Positions 9,067-18,733 are shown, counted from the first letter of the stretch. The stretch is DNA of 64,000 nucleotides from Rhizobium leguminosarum (GCF_001679785.1 NZ_CP016286.1:2108001-2172000); one strand, 5' to 3'. The notes: generated by a model not told the origin, from the sequence alone. Program-made: numbers and translations.

Positions 9067-9299
9067 CCCCGGTCTTTCCTGGAGAGCGAATGTATTACTA
9101 ACAATATTCTACAGTAGGTCCCACTGCGATGCTATCGCCGGACCGCGCGATATTCAACTTAGTGGCGACGTGTCCCAGAAGAATGGGGCCTGGACGAAAT
9201 AGTTCGAGCCATCGTCACCCTCGACGGTCGGCAGAGTTGCCAAAAGCAGGCAAGTATCGGAAGCTCATTTTTTTGCTATCAGGCGATGGATTGCGAGAT

Positions 9300-10067
9300 A
9301 TGACGACAGCCTCCTCTACGGAGCCAACCAGGCACGGCAGCGCCCGGATCTGCCGTGGCTGCTGGGACCAGATGCACATGCCGATCCCGATCGGCGGCCC
9401 GCTTGCCTTACCCTTCCGCGCCTTCGGCATCACCCGCAGCAAGATGAATCCCGATATCTGCACGATCTGCGAACGCTCCTTCCAATATGTCAAGAAGCAG
9501 CGCCAGATCACCGTCGATGCCACCATCCTGTTTGCCGATATCCGGGGCTTCACGGATCTTTCGGAGCGCATCGAGGCAGTACAGCTGAGCGAGATCGTCA
9601 GCCGGTTCCAGGATCGCTGCGCGCAGGCGATCTGGGCGCATGATGGCATCGTCAACAAGCAGATGGGCGACGGCCTGATGGCGATCTTCAATTTCCCGAT
9701 CGTCCGAAAGGATCACGCCGGCGCCGCGATCCTGGCCGCGCAGGAGATCCAGCAAAACTGCGCCGCCGCGCTGAACGGCCTGACACTCGAGGCATTGCCC
9801 GGCCGCACCCTCGGCGTCGGCGTCGGCATCCATTCCGGTGAGGTCCAGATCGGCGAATTCTCAACCTTCCGCAGCGATTTCACCGCCATCGGCGGTGTCG
9901 TCAATCAGGCCGCAAGGCTCGAATCCCAAGCCGCCGCCGGCGAGATCCTGATCTCGGCCGAAACGGCGGCGAAGGCTGCCGATCTCGCCGCAGGCGCCGA
10001 AACCCGCATGCTTGTGCTCAAGGGCATCGAGCAGCCGGTGCAGGCACGGGTGCTGGCCAAGCCCTGA
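9300..10067 (+). CDS. Class III adenylate/guanylate cyclase with N-terminal CxxC pair
   Basis: A 255-residue soluble protein. The C-terminal 185 residues are a class III cyclase domain: D80 in LFADIRGFTDL, K120 and D124 in VNKQMGDGLMAIF, VGIHSGEVQIG, and DFTAIGGVVNQAARLES carrying the substrate Asp and the Asn/Arg transition-state pair. These residues predict ATP as substrate. The first 65 residues carry two CxxC motifs (C18/C21 and C54/C57) around a Pro-rich stretch, suggesting a metal- or redox-sensing module. The chosen ATG starts MTTASSTEP; the frame is open further upstream but without domain content. It is transcribed divergently from the TPR cyclase, 233 bases apart. Confidence 0.88.
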   Translation: MTTASSTEPTRHGSARICRGCWDQMHMPIPIGGPLALPFRAFGITRSKMNPDICTICERSFQYVKKQRQITVDATILFADIRGFTDLSERIEAVQLSEIVSRFQDRCAQAIWAHDGIVNKQMGDGLMAIFNFPIVRKDHAGAAILAAQEIQQNCAAALNGLTLEALPGRTLGVGVGIHSGEVQIGEFSTFRSDFTAIGGVVNQAARLESQAAAGEILISAETAAKAADLAAGAETRMLVLKGIEQPVQARVLAKP

Positions 10068-10240
10068 GCGACTGCGCCAGGGCCCTCTTCGAAGCATCAT
10101 CCCGCCTCAACATCGGAGCGCGGTAACGCTGCATATTTCTTACGAACACAGCGGGAATAATATTTGAAATACATGAAAGGAACGTTGTTGACGCTACGGA
10201 CGCCGGCCGAGCGGCGCGTGGATATAGCCGGCGGTTCCAG

Positions 10241-10534
10241 CTATACCGCAGGGTTCAAGGCGGAGGCTTCTGCGCCGTCTTCATCATCATTGATCGTAAC
10301 GCCGGCTTCCAGCGCGGCCAGGATGAAAGCCTGCCGCACCGTCTCGGCCGGCATGCGTCCGGCAAGCCAGGCGCGGCAGAAATCGATCGCCCTCTGCTGG
10401 TGGACGCCGCCATTGACCGGCCAGTCCGAGACGAGTGCATAAAGCGCATCCTGCGGTGAGCGCAAAACCAGCCGTTCGCCGGTATCAAGGTCGATCGAGA
10501 TGGGGGTTTCCCAGAAGGCAGAATGGTCGCTAAT
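10241..10534 (-). CDS. DUF982 family protein with non-standard start
   Basis: The DUF982 family is made of small proteins (about 80-100 residues) of unknown function, abundant in Rhizobiaceae. The whole domain is readable: FWETPISIDLDTG, then LRSPQDALYALVSDWP, then AIDFCRAWLAGRMP and RQAFILAALEAGV. The first standard start codon (TTG, 10465) cuts off the first 23 domain residues. The homologous N-terminus begins at an ATT codon (10534) preceded by AGGTG at normal spacing, and the frame closes with TAG a few codons further upstream. Either ATT is used as the start or an ATG has been lost. No operon partner is visible. Confidence 0.72.
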   Translation of the reverse strand: MSDHSAFWETPISIDLDTGERLVLRSPQDALYALVSDWPVNGGVHQQRAIDFCRAWLAGRMPAETVRQAFILAALEAGVTINDDEDGAEASALNPAV

Positions 10535-10751
10535 GGCAGTAGCACCTGAAGCTGAAGTGACAGGAAACTAACTGCGGAAGACCGATTCTGGTTCCGATAC
10601 GAGGGGGCGGACGATCGGCGCGCGGCATTTCACGAATGCCATCGCTCTTTGGGCGAAGAAACGACGAGCGCCAAATGGATATTGAAATCGGGATCACCGG
10701 CCAATGCCTCACTTTTGGCAGAGCCGATCTCGATGGTTGCCGCCCCGGCTG

Positions 10752-11093
10752 TCAGCTGGGCAGCTTGCAGCCCTTGCTCATTCCAGCGGACTGCATGGCC
10801 GAAACCTTGCCTTTGGACGCGGCAATTTCCCCTTCCTTGTCTCCCCCGGCGACGCTGCCGATGGGGACGCCGACGAGGAAGACACCGAAAGCATCGCCGT
10901 TCGCTGCGCTGATCTGCTGCTTGGACAGGTCGTCGAGCTTGGCCTTCTCCTTCTTATGTTCCACTGCGAGCGCCTCGCAACTGAGGTTCGTATAGGCAGC
11001 CATCGGAATATCGACCTGGACGATGGCGTCAGGACGTTTGGCGCAACTGGCAAGCGCCACGGCGGCCGCAAATGCAATGATTATCTTGTTCAT
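10752..11093 (-). CDS. Small lipoprotein, conserved in rhizobia
   Basis: A 113-residue protein with a lipoprotein signal (MNKIIIAFAAAVALASC, lipobox LASC). The mature part contains a Lys/Glu-rich helix (EHKKEKAKLDDLSKQQ), a hydrophobic Gly-rich segment (FGVFLVGVPIGSVAGGD) that may insert in or contact the membrane, and a second helix ending in a Cys (SKGCKLPS). Helix, glycine-zipper-like segment and helix is an arrangement of small envelope lipoproteins. The substrate or partner is unknown. It is monocistronic and divergent from the GH15 gene. Confidence 0.78.
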   Translation of the reverse strand: MNKIIIAFAAAVALASCAKRPDAIVQVDIPMAAYTNLSCEALAVEHKKEKAKLDDLSKQQISAANGDAFGVFLVGVPIGSVAGGDKEGEIAASKGKVSAMQSAGMSKGCKLPS

Positions 11094-11341
11094 GAATGGT
11101 CCCCAATTCCCGCAACAGCTGTAACATCGGCGCGCGCAATGCGGGAGGCGGCGGAGCCTTCAACCACAGACTTTTATTTATCGACACTTTCCATTTCGGC
11201 TTGGCATTGCTGGCGATGCCCCCCATTGATATCCGGAGTTTGCATGATAGCCGGCACGCCTACCGCCCCGTTGGTTTCCGCGCTTGACCTCTGCGCACCG
11301 CCTCTACCTAAAAGCCCGACTGCTATGCAAAGGAGGCTCCG

Positions 11342-13132
11342 GTGTCGGTACCCATTGAGGACTACGCGCTCATTGGCGATTGCGAAACCGCCGCACTCGT
11401 CTCGAAGAACGGCTCGATCGACTGGCTCTGTTTTCCGCGCTTCGATTCGCCCGCCTGTTTTGCCGCACTGCTCGGCGCCGAGGATAACGGCTTCTGGTCG
11501 CTGTCACCGTCAGGTGAAAACGTCCGCGTCACGCGCCGCTACCGCAACGACACGCTCATTCTCGAAACCGAGTTTCAGACCGAGACCGGCACCGCCGTTC
11601 TCATCGACTTCATGCCGCTTCGCGATGGCACGAGCGATCTGATGCGCATCGTCGAGGGCAAGAGCGGCACTGTCGCCTTCGATATGGAGCTCAACCTTCG
11701 CTTCGATTACGGCCGAACCGTTCCCTGGGTCACGCATGGCGAGGATGGCGGCATCACCGCCATTGCCGGCCCGGACAGGCTAACCCTGAATTGCGCCGTC
11801 CCGCTCGAAGGCCGCGGCCTGAGCACGGTCGGCTCCTTCCAGGTTGCCGCTGGCGAGAGCCAGATCTTCACCCTGACCTGGTCCCCCTCGCATATGCCGC
11901 AGCCGGCTCAGCGGCAGGTGGAATATGCGCTGCCGGACACGGAGGAATTCTGGCAATCCTTTGCCGCGAAATGCCCGAAAGTGGGCCGGTGGACGGAACA
12001 GGTCAAACGCTCGCTCATCACGCTCAAGGCACTGACCTACATGCCGACGGGCGGCATCGTCGCCGCGGCGACAACCTCCCTGCCGGAAAAGATCGGCGGG
12101 CCGCGCAACTGGGACTACCGCTATTGCTGGCTGCGCGACGCGACGCTGACCCTGCTCGCCCTGATGAAACTCGGCTATTACGAGGAAGCCAGTGCCTGGC
12201 GGAACTGGCTGCTGCGCGCGGTCGCCGGCGCCCCGGCGCAGATGCAGATCATGTATGGCGTCGCCGGCGAGCGCAATCTGCTGGAATGGCAGGTTCCCTG
12301 GCTGAGTGGCTACGAGGGCTCGACACCCGTACGCATCGGCAATGCCGCTGCCGAACAGGTGCAGCTCGATGTCTATGGCGAGGTGGCCGACGCTATGCTG
12401 CAGGCCCGCAAGGGCGGGCTTCCGCCGCATCACCGCGGACGCGAACTGGCGGCGGCCATTCTGCCCTTTCTCGAAAAAGTCTGGGTGGAGCCCGATGAGG
12501 GCATCTGGGAGGTGCGCGGCCAGCGCCAGCATTTCACCTATTCGAAGGTCATGGCCTGGGTGGCCTTCGACCGCGCCGTCCAGATTGCCGAGGCGGACGG
12601 CGAGCCCGAGGCCGCCGCACGTTGGCGCACGCTCGCAGATCACATCCATGCCGAGGTTTGCGAGAAGGCTTTCGATCCCGAACTCGGCTGTTTCGTGCAG
12701 GCCTACGGCTCCAAGGCGCTTGATGCCAGCCTGCTGCATCTCGGCATGGTCGGCTTCATCCCGCCTGATGATCCGCGCTATGTCGCGACAGTCGAGGCGA
12801 TCGAGCGCAAGCTGCTGCGCGATGGCCTGCTGCTGCGCTACGAGACGCAGGAGGTGGACGACGGCCTGCCGCCAGGCGAAGGCGCGTTCCTCGCCTGCAG
12901 CTTCTGGCTCGTCGACGCCCTCGGCATGATCGGCCGCCGCGACGATGCGCTACGCCTGTTCGAGCGGCTGCTTTCTATCTGCAATGATGTCGGGCTTCTG
13001 GCGGAAGAATATGATCCCGGCGCCCGCCGCATGCTCGGCAACTTCCCGCAGGCCTTCAGCCATGTCGGGTTGATCAACAGTGCGTTGAACCTCGCGCGGT
13101 TGGAGGGGCCGGCGAACCAGCGTTCGGCTTGA
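11342..13132 (+). CDS. Glycoside hydrolase family 15 protein (glucoamylase/trehalase-like)
   Basis: A 596-residue cytoplasmic enzyme. It shows the N-terminal SVPIEDYALIGDCETAALV / GSIDWLCFPRFDSPACFAALL segment and the (alpha/alpha)6 barrel landmarks GGPRNWDYRYCWLRDATLTL, GYEGSTPVRIGNAAAEQVQL and EEYDPGARRMLGNFPQAFSH, which carry the acidic active-site residues of family GH15. Bacterial members of this subgroup hydrolyse alpha-glucosides such as trehalose or maltodextrins; which one cannot be told here. The GTG start has a perfect AGGAGG ribosome site 5 bases upstream. It is monocistronic and followed by a repeat-rich spacer. Confidence 0.9.
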   Translation: MSVPIEDYALIGDCETAALVSKNGSIDWLCFPRFDSPACFAALLGAEDNGFWSLSPSGENVRVTRRYRNDTLILETEFQTETGTAVLIDFMPLRDGTSDLMRIVEGKSGTVAFDMELNLRFDYGRTVPWVTHGEDGGITAIAGPDRLTLNCAVPLEGRGLSTVGSFQVAAGESQIFTLTWSPSHMPQPAQRQVEYALPDTEEFWQSFAAKCPKVGRWTEQVKRSLITLKALTYMPTGGIVAAATTSLPEKIGGPRNWDYRYCWLRDATLTLLALMKLGYYEEASAWRNWLLRAVAGAPAQMQIMYGVAGERNLLEWQVPWLSGYEGSTPVRIGNAAAEQVQLDVYGEVADAMLQARKGGLPPHHRGRELAAAILPFLEKVWVEPDEGIWEVRGQRQHFTYSKVMAWVAFDRAVQIAEADGEPEAAARWRTLADHIHAEVCEKAFDPELGCFVQAYGSKALDASLLHLGMVGFIPPDDPRYVATVEAIERKLLRDGLLLRYETQEVDDGLPPGEGAFLACSFWLVDALGMIGRRDDALRLFERLLSICNDVGLLAEEYDPGARRMLGNFPQAFSHVGLINSALNLARLEGPANQRSA

Positions 13133-13157
13133 TGAGTGTGGTAAGAACCGCTGAAGA

Positions 13158-13330
13158 ATGACCCCTCCCCAACCCCTCCCCACAGGTGGGAGGGACTAAC
13201 CGGCGGCACCGCCTTGCCTCTTCCGAAACGTTGAGGATTTGGAAAGCCGGCGCGGCAGGTTAAACCCCTCCCACTTGTGGGGGTCCGAAGGACGGGTCGA
13301 GACCCGTGGCTCGACCCCGGCATCCGACAG
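13158..13330. repeat. Palindromic intergenic repeat cluster upstream of uvrB
   Basis: Three hairpin-forming units lie in the GH15-uvrB spacer. They are CCTCCCCACAGGTGGGAGG near 13175-13194, CCCCTCCCACTTGTGGGGG near 13265-13284, and GGGTCGA...TCGACCC at 13294-13317. The first two are related to each other in inverted orientation and match a repeat style scattered through Rhizobium genomes. The uvrB promoter must lie between here and 13464. Confidence 0.6.
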
Positions 13331-13463
13331 GATGGGGTTTGGGGCGGGGTCTTTTAGTATCACGCGACCGGGAGACTATTCCAAAAATCCGAACGATTCA
13401 TTCGTTTCCCTTTTGTACTCTTTCCCTCTTCACTTTCGCGCTGACTCTCTCCATATTCCCGCC

Positions 13464-16400
13464 ATGGCCAAATCTCCGAAGAAATCCCCCGCCCCGAATG
13501 GCTTCGAGGAAGCCCCTCAATCGTCTTTTGAGGGAGCCCCCCTCTCAGGCTCGGTTGCCGACTGGGTGAAGCAGCTGGAGGCCGATGCCGAAACCTCGGG
13601 CGTCGAGACCCAGCGCCAGATCGCCTCTAAGGCCGGCAAGCACCGCAAGAAGGTGGAGATTGCCGCCAGGACGAAAACCAGCGACGGCGGCGTCAGCGCC
13701 TCGAAATCGGCGCGCGGCACCTCCATGGGCGGCTCGACCGATCCGAAGACGCGCGCCGCCGCCGGCCTCAATCCCGTTTCCGGCATGGATACGACGCTGG
13801 AGGAGGCCTCGTCGCTGCAGGCCGGCACCGCCGTCACCGCCACGGTGGAGGCGCTGTCGGCGCTGATCGAGAGCGGCAATCCGCTGCACAAGAACGGCAA
13901 GATCTGGACGCCGCATCGCCCTGCCCGGCCCGACAAATCCGAAGGCGGCATCGCCATCCGAATGCAGTCGGACTACGAGCCGGCCGGCGACCAGCCGACC
14001 GCCATCCGCGATCTCGTCGAGGGGCTGGAGAATGGCGACCGCAGCCAGGTGCTGCTCGGCGTCACCGGCTCAGGCAAGACCTTCACCATGGCCAAGGTGA
14101 TCGAGGCGACGCAGCGCCCGGCCGTCATCCTGGCGCCGAACAAGACGCTGGCCGCCCAGCTCTATTCGGAATTCAAGAACTTCTTCCCCGACAATGCGGT
14201 GGAATATTTCGTTTCCTACTACGATTATTACCAGCCGGAAGCCTATGTGCCGCGCTCCGACACCTATATCGAGAAGGAATCCTCGATCAACGAGCAGATC
14301 GACCGCATGCGCCACTCGGCGACGCGCTCACTGCTCGAACGCGACGACTGCATCATCGTCGCCTCGGTCTCCTGCATCTACGGTATCGGCTCGGTCGAGA
14401 CCTATACGGCGATGACCTTCCAGATGTCGGTCGGCGACCGGCTCGACCAGCGCCAGTTGCTGGCCGACCTCGTCGCCCAGCAATATAAGCGCCGCGACAT
14501 GGATTTCACCCGCGGATCCTTCCGGGTGCGCGGCGATACGATCGAGCTTTTCCCCGCCCACTTGGAAGATGCCGCCTGGCGCATCTCGATGTTCGGCGAC
14601 GAGATCGACGCCATCACCGAGTTCGACCCGCTCACTGGCCAGAAGGTCGGCGACCTGAAATCGGTGAAGATCTACGCCAATTCGCACTATGTCACCCCGC
14701 GCCCGACGCTGAACGGCGCCATCAAGTCGATCAAGGAGGAGCTCAGGCTTCGCCTTGCCGAGCTGGAAAAGGCCGGCCGCCTGCTGGAAGCCCAGCGCCT
14801 GGAGCAGCGCACCCGCTACGATATCGAAATGCTCGAAGCCACAGGCTCCTGCCAGGGCATCGAGAACTATTCGCGTTATCTCACCGGTCGCGACCCCGGC
14901 GACCCACCGCCGACGCTGTTCGAATATATCCCCGATAACGCCCTCGTCTTCATCGACGAAAGCCATGTCACCGTGCCGCAGATCGGCGGCATGTACCGGG
15001 GCGACTTCAGGCGCAAGGCGACGCTGGCCGAATACGGCTTCCGCCTGCCCTCCTGCATGGACAACCGGCCGCTGCGCTTCGAGGAATGGGACGCCATGCG
15101 CCCGGACACCATCGCCGTTTCGGCTACCCCTGGTAGTTGGGAGATGGAGCAGTCGGGCGGCGTCTTCGCCGAACAGGTGATCCGCCCAACCGGCTTGATC
15201 GACCCGCCGGTCGAGGTCCGCTCGGCCCGCAGCCAGGTCGACGACGTGCTCGGCGAGATCCGCGAGACATCGGCCAAGGGCTACCGCACCCTCTGCACCG
15301 TGCTGACCAAGCGCATGGCCGAAGACCTCACCGAATATCTGCATGAGCAGGGCGTGCGCGTCCGCTACATGCACTCCGATATCGACACGCTTGAACGTAT
15401 CGAGATCCTCCGCGATCTCCGCCTCGGCGCCTTCGACGTGCTCGTCGGCATCAACCTTCTGCGCGAAGGCCTCGACATTCCCGAATGCGGCTTCGTCGCC
15501 ATTCTCGACGCCGACAAGGAAGGTTTCCTGCGCTCGGAGACCTCTCTGATCCAGACGATCGGCCGCGCCGCGCGTAACGTCGACGGCAAGGTCATCCTCT
15601 ATGCCGACCAGGTCACCGGCTCGATGAAGCGGGCGATGGAGGAAACCAGCCGCCGCCGCGAAAAGCAGATGGTCTATAACCAGGAACACGGCATTACCCC
15701 TGAATCGGTGAAAGCCAGGATCTCCGACATCCTCGACTCCGTCTACGAACGCGACCACGTCCGCGCCGATATCTCGGGCGCCTCCGGCAAGGGCTTCGCC
15801 GATGGCGGCAACCTCGTCGGCAACAACCTGCAGACCCATCTCAACGCGCTCGAAAAGAGCATGCGCGACGCCGCCGCCGACCTCGACTTCGAAAAAGCTG
15901 CCCGCCTCCGCGACGAAATCAAACGCCTCAAGGCCGCCGAGCTGGCGATTATGGACGATCCGCTGGCTAGAGAAGAGTCAAAGGCAATGGAAGGCGTCAG
16001 ACGGAACGCCAAAGCGACCCGCGAGTCCCTTCTCCCAGCCGGCGAGAAAGTGCCTGGCAGTGCGGATGAGGGGGCCACCCCCTCCTACTTCTCCAGACCC
16101 AGCCTCGACGACATGGGCCCAGGCACCGACACCACCACCCCTCTCTTCCGCAAACCGGCGCTGGATGAGATGGGCCGCGACATCGCCGAGCCCGCCAAGA
16201 AAACCCTCTTCCGCAAAAACGACCTCGACGAAATGACCGTCGGCCGAACGGAAAAACCGGTTACCGGCGCGCTGCCGGAAAAGCCGGATGGTGAGGCGCG
16301 GTACGCGAAGCGTAGCAATCGATCCAGTGAATCGATTGCAGCAACGAACGCCCGAAGCGCAAGCGAAGGGCAGAAGGGCACGAAGCGGTTTTCACCGCTG

Positions 16401-16526
16401 CTTGAAGGGCACGATGACGTGCGGCCGGTCGTGCGCGGGAAGACGGGCGTGGGGAGCTATGAGGACCCGGGCGAGCAGAAGCGTAAAGGGCGAACGAAGG
16501 GGAAGACCGGACGGCCGGGGCGGTGA
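13464..16526 (+). CDS. uvrB: UvrABC system protein B (excinuclease subunit B)
   Basis: Damage-recognition helicase of nucleotide excision repair. It loads with UvrA on damaged DNA and recruits UvrC. At 1020 residues it is much longer than E. coli UvrB (about 670). Residues 1-165 are a low-complexity basic extension. The conserved core starts at [11 protein letters not shown] (about 168), with Walker [10 protein letters not shown] (about 199), the beta-hairpin [26 protein letters not shown] (about 498) and QTIGRAARN, followed by the C-terminal UVR motif (about 798-823). The last 185 residues are a disordered tail containing three LDDM/LDEM repeats and an in-frame palindromic DNA repeat. The ATG at 13464 begins [11 protein letters not shown]; the frame is open farther upstream only through repeat DNA. 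Long tails are usual in rhizobial UvrB. Confidence 0.96.
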   Translation: MAKSPKKSPAPNGFEEAPQSSFEGAPLSGSVADWVKQLEADAETSGVETQRQIASKAGKHRKKVEIAARTKTSDGGVSASKSARGTSMGGSTDPKTRAAAGLNPVSGMDTTLEEASSLQAGTAVTATVEALSALIESGNPLHKNGKIWTPHRPARPDKSEGGIAIRMQSDYEPAGDQPTAIRDLVEGLENGDRSQVLLGVTGSGKTFTMAKVIEATQRPAVILAPNKTLAAQLYSEFKNFFPDNAVEYFVSYYDYYQPEAYVPRSDTYIEKESSINEQIDRMRHSATRSLLERDDCIIVASVSCIYGIGSVETYTAMTFQMSVGDRLDQRQLLADLVAQQYKRRDMDFTRGSFRVRGDTIELFPAHLEDAAWRISMFGDEIDAITEFDPLTGQKVGDLKSVKIYANSHYVTPRPTLNGAIKSIKEELRLRLAELEKAGRLLEAQRLEQRTRYDIEMLEATGSCQGIENYSRYLTGRDPGDPPPTLFEYIPDNALVFIDESHVTVPQIGGMYRGDFRRKATLAEYGFRLPSCMDNRPLRFEEWDAMRPDTIAVSATPGSWEMEQSGGVFAEQVIRPTGLIDPPVEVRSARSQVDDVLGEIRETSAKGYRTLCTVLTKRMAEDLTEYLHEQGVRVRYMHSDIDTLERIEILRDLRLGAFDVLVGINLLREGLDIPECGFVAILDADKEGFLRSETSLIQTIGRAARNVDGKVILYADQVTGSMKRAMEETSRRREKQMVYNQEHGITPESVKARISDILDSVYERDHVRADISGASGKGFADGGNLVGNNLQTHLNALEKSMRDAAADLDFEKAARLRDEIKRLKAAELAIMDDPLAREESKAMEGVRRNAKATRESLLPAGEKVPGSADEGATPSYFSRPSLDDMGPGTDTTTPLFRKPALDEMGRDIAEPAKKTLFRKNDLDEMTVGRTEKPVTGALPEKPDGEARYAKRSNRSSESIAATNARSASEGQKGTKRFSPLLEGHDDVRPVVRGKTGVGSYEDPGEQKRKGRTKGKTGRPGR
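16290..16376. repeat. Palindromic repeat element inside the uvrB 3' coding end
   Basis: An 87-base segment with the same layout as the intergenic element at 41431-41535: a small hairpin (TACGC-GAA-GCGTA), then a central palindrome GCAATCGAT...ATCGATTGC around CCAGTGA, then CGAACGCCCGAAG and GCGAAGGGC. It is read in frame as part of the UvrB tail (about residues 943-971, [17 protein letters not shown] and onward). The stems keep pairing while their bases differ from the other copy, which supports one structured repeat family. Confidence 0.65.
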
Positions 16527-16565
16527 AACGACATATTGCTATAATAGAATTCCACCACAGCTATA

Positions 16566-17894
16566 TTATACAATATATGTTGATGTATTTATGTCCGGAC
16601 AAAGTAATTTAACATATTTTGATATCGTAGCGGGTGCGATTATCGACCTCAAATTTGGCGGCAATCTAATATCTTCAGGTCTGTCGATTTCAATACGAGA
16701 GATATTTAAGCTTGTAAGTGATTTAAATTTATCCAAATTTTTTAGTAAAGCTGGGGCGCACCCTGAAATATCCAAATCTTTAAGGGACTCCAAATCAGAA
16801 ATGCATGATAGATCCGTTACCGCAGTATTTGAGATTTCAAGATTAGAAAGCTTTGTAAGTTTTTGCAGAGGAGTAATATCGTGTATTTTCGTAGAAGATA
16901 ATGAAAGGTATTTAATTGATTTCCATTGCGCGATCGGCGATATATCAGATATTGCCGTGCCCTCCAAATCCGCATAAAATAAAAAAGGCATTTTTTCAAT
17001 ATGAGATATATATCTAATCTTACTCCACGGCATGATTAGAATTCGCATGTGACTAGATTTCGAAAGAAATTCTATACTCTCGATTGCCGAGCTCGATGCG
17101 TAAAACCCCTCCAAAGAAAGAAATGGTCCGGTATTTTCTGGCCAATCACTCGTTGTATTGTCGGCTCTAATATATCGAAGAAACTTTTTTCCTGATAGGA
17201 AACTAATGTCATCAATTTTCGTTTGAGAAATATCTATATTACTTAAATATTCGGAATCCTTCAAACAGCTGAGATCTTCTATCCTCGTTGCACTAACATC
17301 AAGCTTCCTTAGCTGCCTTAAATTTAATTCGGAAATTTCATCAACCTTCGTTTGGGAAATTTCAAGAGAAGTAATATTTTTTCCCCGCAGTGGGGACAGG
17401 TCAGTTATTTTTGTGCCAGATATATTTACTTCGACTAGCTTCCCACATGCTGCAATTGGAGCCAAATCCGACACCGAAGTATTTTTTATCTGAAGAGTTC
17501 TTAGGTTAAAGCAAGATGAAAGAGCAGATATACTTTCGACGTAGGTATTATTAATCTTAACTTCTCGAAGATTGCGAGAACCGTCGAGCTGATTAATGTT
17601 GTATATTATCCTGTTGCTTGCGCGAAAATGAAATATATTGTCTTTCCACTCCAGAGGAAGCGAGACGTTATCAATAATAAATTGTTTTGCTTTCTTCGGA
17701 GAGAACACCTCTTCTGAGCTTGCGGGAATATCCAAATCTAGATCATCGATATCTTGATTGGACAAATCTACGCCAGCCATAACTGTGCCCTTGTAGAGTA
17801 TTTTCGGATCATATCCGGCTATTTCGGCGAGGACGCGCAAATCAGATGATTTTGAGTTCAAAATATTTACAACAACATCAAGCCAGTGAGACAT
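16566..17894 (-). CDS. Leucine-rich-repeat protein in an AT-rich island
   Basis: A 442-residue protein without signal peptide or membrane segment. Residues 1-60 form a separate N-terminal part (SSDLRVLAEIAGYDPKILYK, then VDLSNQDIDDLDL). From about residue 100 on there are roughly a dozen 21-22-residue leucine-rich repeats of the internalin-like type, for example ISGTKITDLSPL, ISQTKVDEISEL, LSSTKIHDITPL and ISNTAVTDLSCI. Such repeats form curved protein-binding surfaces. It starts 5 bases after the stop of the 277-residue gene, so the two are translated as a coupled pair. Base composition and codon use are strikingly AT-rich compared with uvrB, which points to recent acquisition. The target is unknown. 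Confidence 0.85.
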   Translation of the reverse strand: MSHWLDVVVNILNSKSSDLRVLAEIAGYDPKILYKGTVMAGVDLSNQDIDDLDLDIPASSEEVFSPKKAKQFIIDNVSLPLEWKDNIFHFRASNRIIYNINQLDGSRNLREVKINNTYVESISALSSCFNLRTLQIKNTSVSDLAPIAACGKLVEVNISGTKITDLSPLRGKNITSLEISQTKVDEISELNLRQLRKLDVSATRIEDLSCLKDSEYLSNIDISQTKIDDISFLSGKKFLRYIRADNTTSDWPENTGPFLSLEGFYASSSAIESIEFLSKSSHMRILIMPWSKIRYISHIEKMPFLFYADLEGTAISDISPIAQWKSIKYLSLSSTKIHDITPLQKLTKLSNLEISNTAVTDLSCISDLESLKDLDISGCAPALLKNLDKFKSLTSLNISRIEIDRPEDIRLPPNLRSIIAPATISKYVKLLCPDINTSTYIV

Positions 17895-17899
17895 GTCAC

Positions 17900-18733
17900 T
17901 TATCTTTCTGTTTTTGCAACAAGATCCATTAGGACAAGTTTTGCGAAATCATTACTGAGATCGCCGACCTCTAGCCCAATTTCGGTCAGTTTTGTGCGTA
18001 TGTAGGCCTCCGCCGCTTTCAATTTCAGTTTCTCATCATTTCCAAGAATCTTATCCTTTAGCGAAGGATCGTCTTTCAATTTTATATCAGTAATTATTAA
18101 ATCTTCACGCAAACACTGAACAGCGACTCTAACGTTCGGCGCGATACCGCGCTGAGGATCATTGCGGAGATCGCGAAGCTTCATAAGAGGTGAAGCATTG
18201 GCGTCCCAAATTCGTCCCTCAAGAAACTGGGCGGCGTCACAATCAATAATCCAAGAATATGTATTGTTGACATTATTGATTCGGAACAGAGCCTTCATGG
18301 GATGGTGCTTGCCCACAACTTTTTCTTTGTCTGTTCGGGATATCTCGTGCTTTCCCGCAGTGTGGACCGATAGAGCCCCCTTTATTCCGCCCGCCAGATT
18401 TGCCGAGGCATTTACGTCGAAACCAGCCGCCAAATCGCTCTTCGTCACCTGTTCGGAAGAAAACTCCGTTAAAAGGTGATTCTCTTCACGCCGAATGCTT
18501 TCACGTACAACCTCTACAGGCTCAGTTTCTGGCGTAATTACGATCAATGTTGCCCGCTTTAACTTTAGCCTGAACTGCACAGGCGATCCGCGCTCACCGC
18601 CGATACGTCCTTCGGTGAAAACAACGTCAACTTTCAAATCTACTTCCTGCTTTCCTTCATCAAAAGATTGATGCCATGCATCAACGCTCACAACATCCGC
18701 AAAAGCGCGAACTCGATTCAGATCATTGTTCAT
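17900..18733 (-). CDS. Unrecognised 277-residue protein, first gene of AT-rich operon
   Basis: No family is recognised. The N-terminal 90 residues look beta-rich (VDLKVDVVFTEG, PVQFRLKLKRATLIVITPE). A central Ala/Gly-rich alternating segment (DLAAGFDVNASANLAGGIKG) resembles an amphipathic hairpin. The region around NNVNNTYSWIIDCDAAQFLE is followed by a charged helical C-terminus (LKLKAAEAYIRTKLTEIGLE). There is no signal peptide. The gene is immediately upstream of the LRR gene (5-base gap) and shares its AT-rich composition, so the two probably work together. A host-defence, immunity or self-recognition role would be speculation from context only. Confidence 0.75.
   Translation of the reverse strand: MNNDLNRVRAFADVVSVDAWHQSFDEGKQEVDLKVDVVFTEGRIGGERGSPVQFRLKLKRATLIVITPETEPVEVVRESIRREENHLLTEFSSEQVTKSDLAAGFDVNASANLAGGIKGALSVHTAGKHEISRTDKEKVVGKHHPMKALFRINNVNNTYSWIIDCDAAQFLEGRIWDANASPLMKLRDLRNDPQRGIAPNVRVAVQCLREDLIITDIKLKDDPSLKDKILGNDEKLKLKAAEAYIRTKLTEIGLEVGDLSNDFAKLVLMDLVAKTER

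Noticed and set aside
7072..9117. Long open frame antisense to the TPR cyclase
   Set aside because: It is the complement-strand shadow of a gene with complete cyclase and TPR motifs. Its translation has no recognisable domain, and such shadows are expected in GC-rich DNA.
11780..12739. Minus-strand frame opposite the GH15 gene
   Set aside because: GH15 signature motifs are on the plus strand with an AGGAGG site. The opposite frame has no support.
14328..15839. Long open frame antisense to uvrB
   Set aside because: It lies wholly inside the conserved UvrB core and encodes a composition (many D, E, V, H) typical of a reverse-strand shadow.
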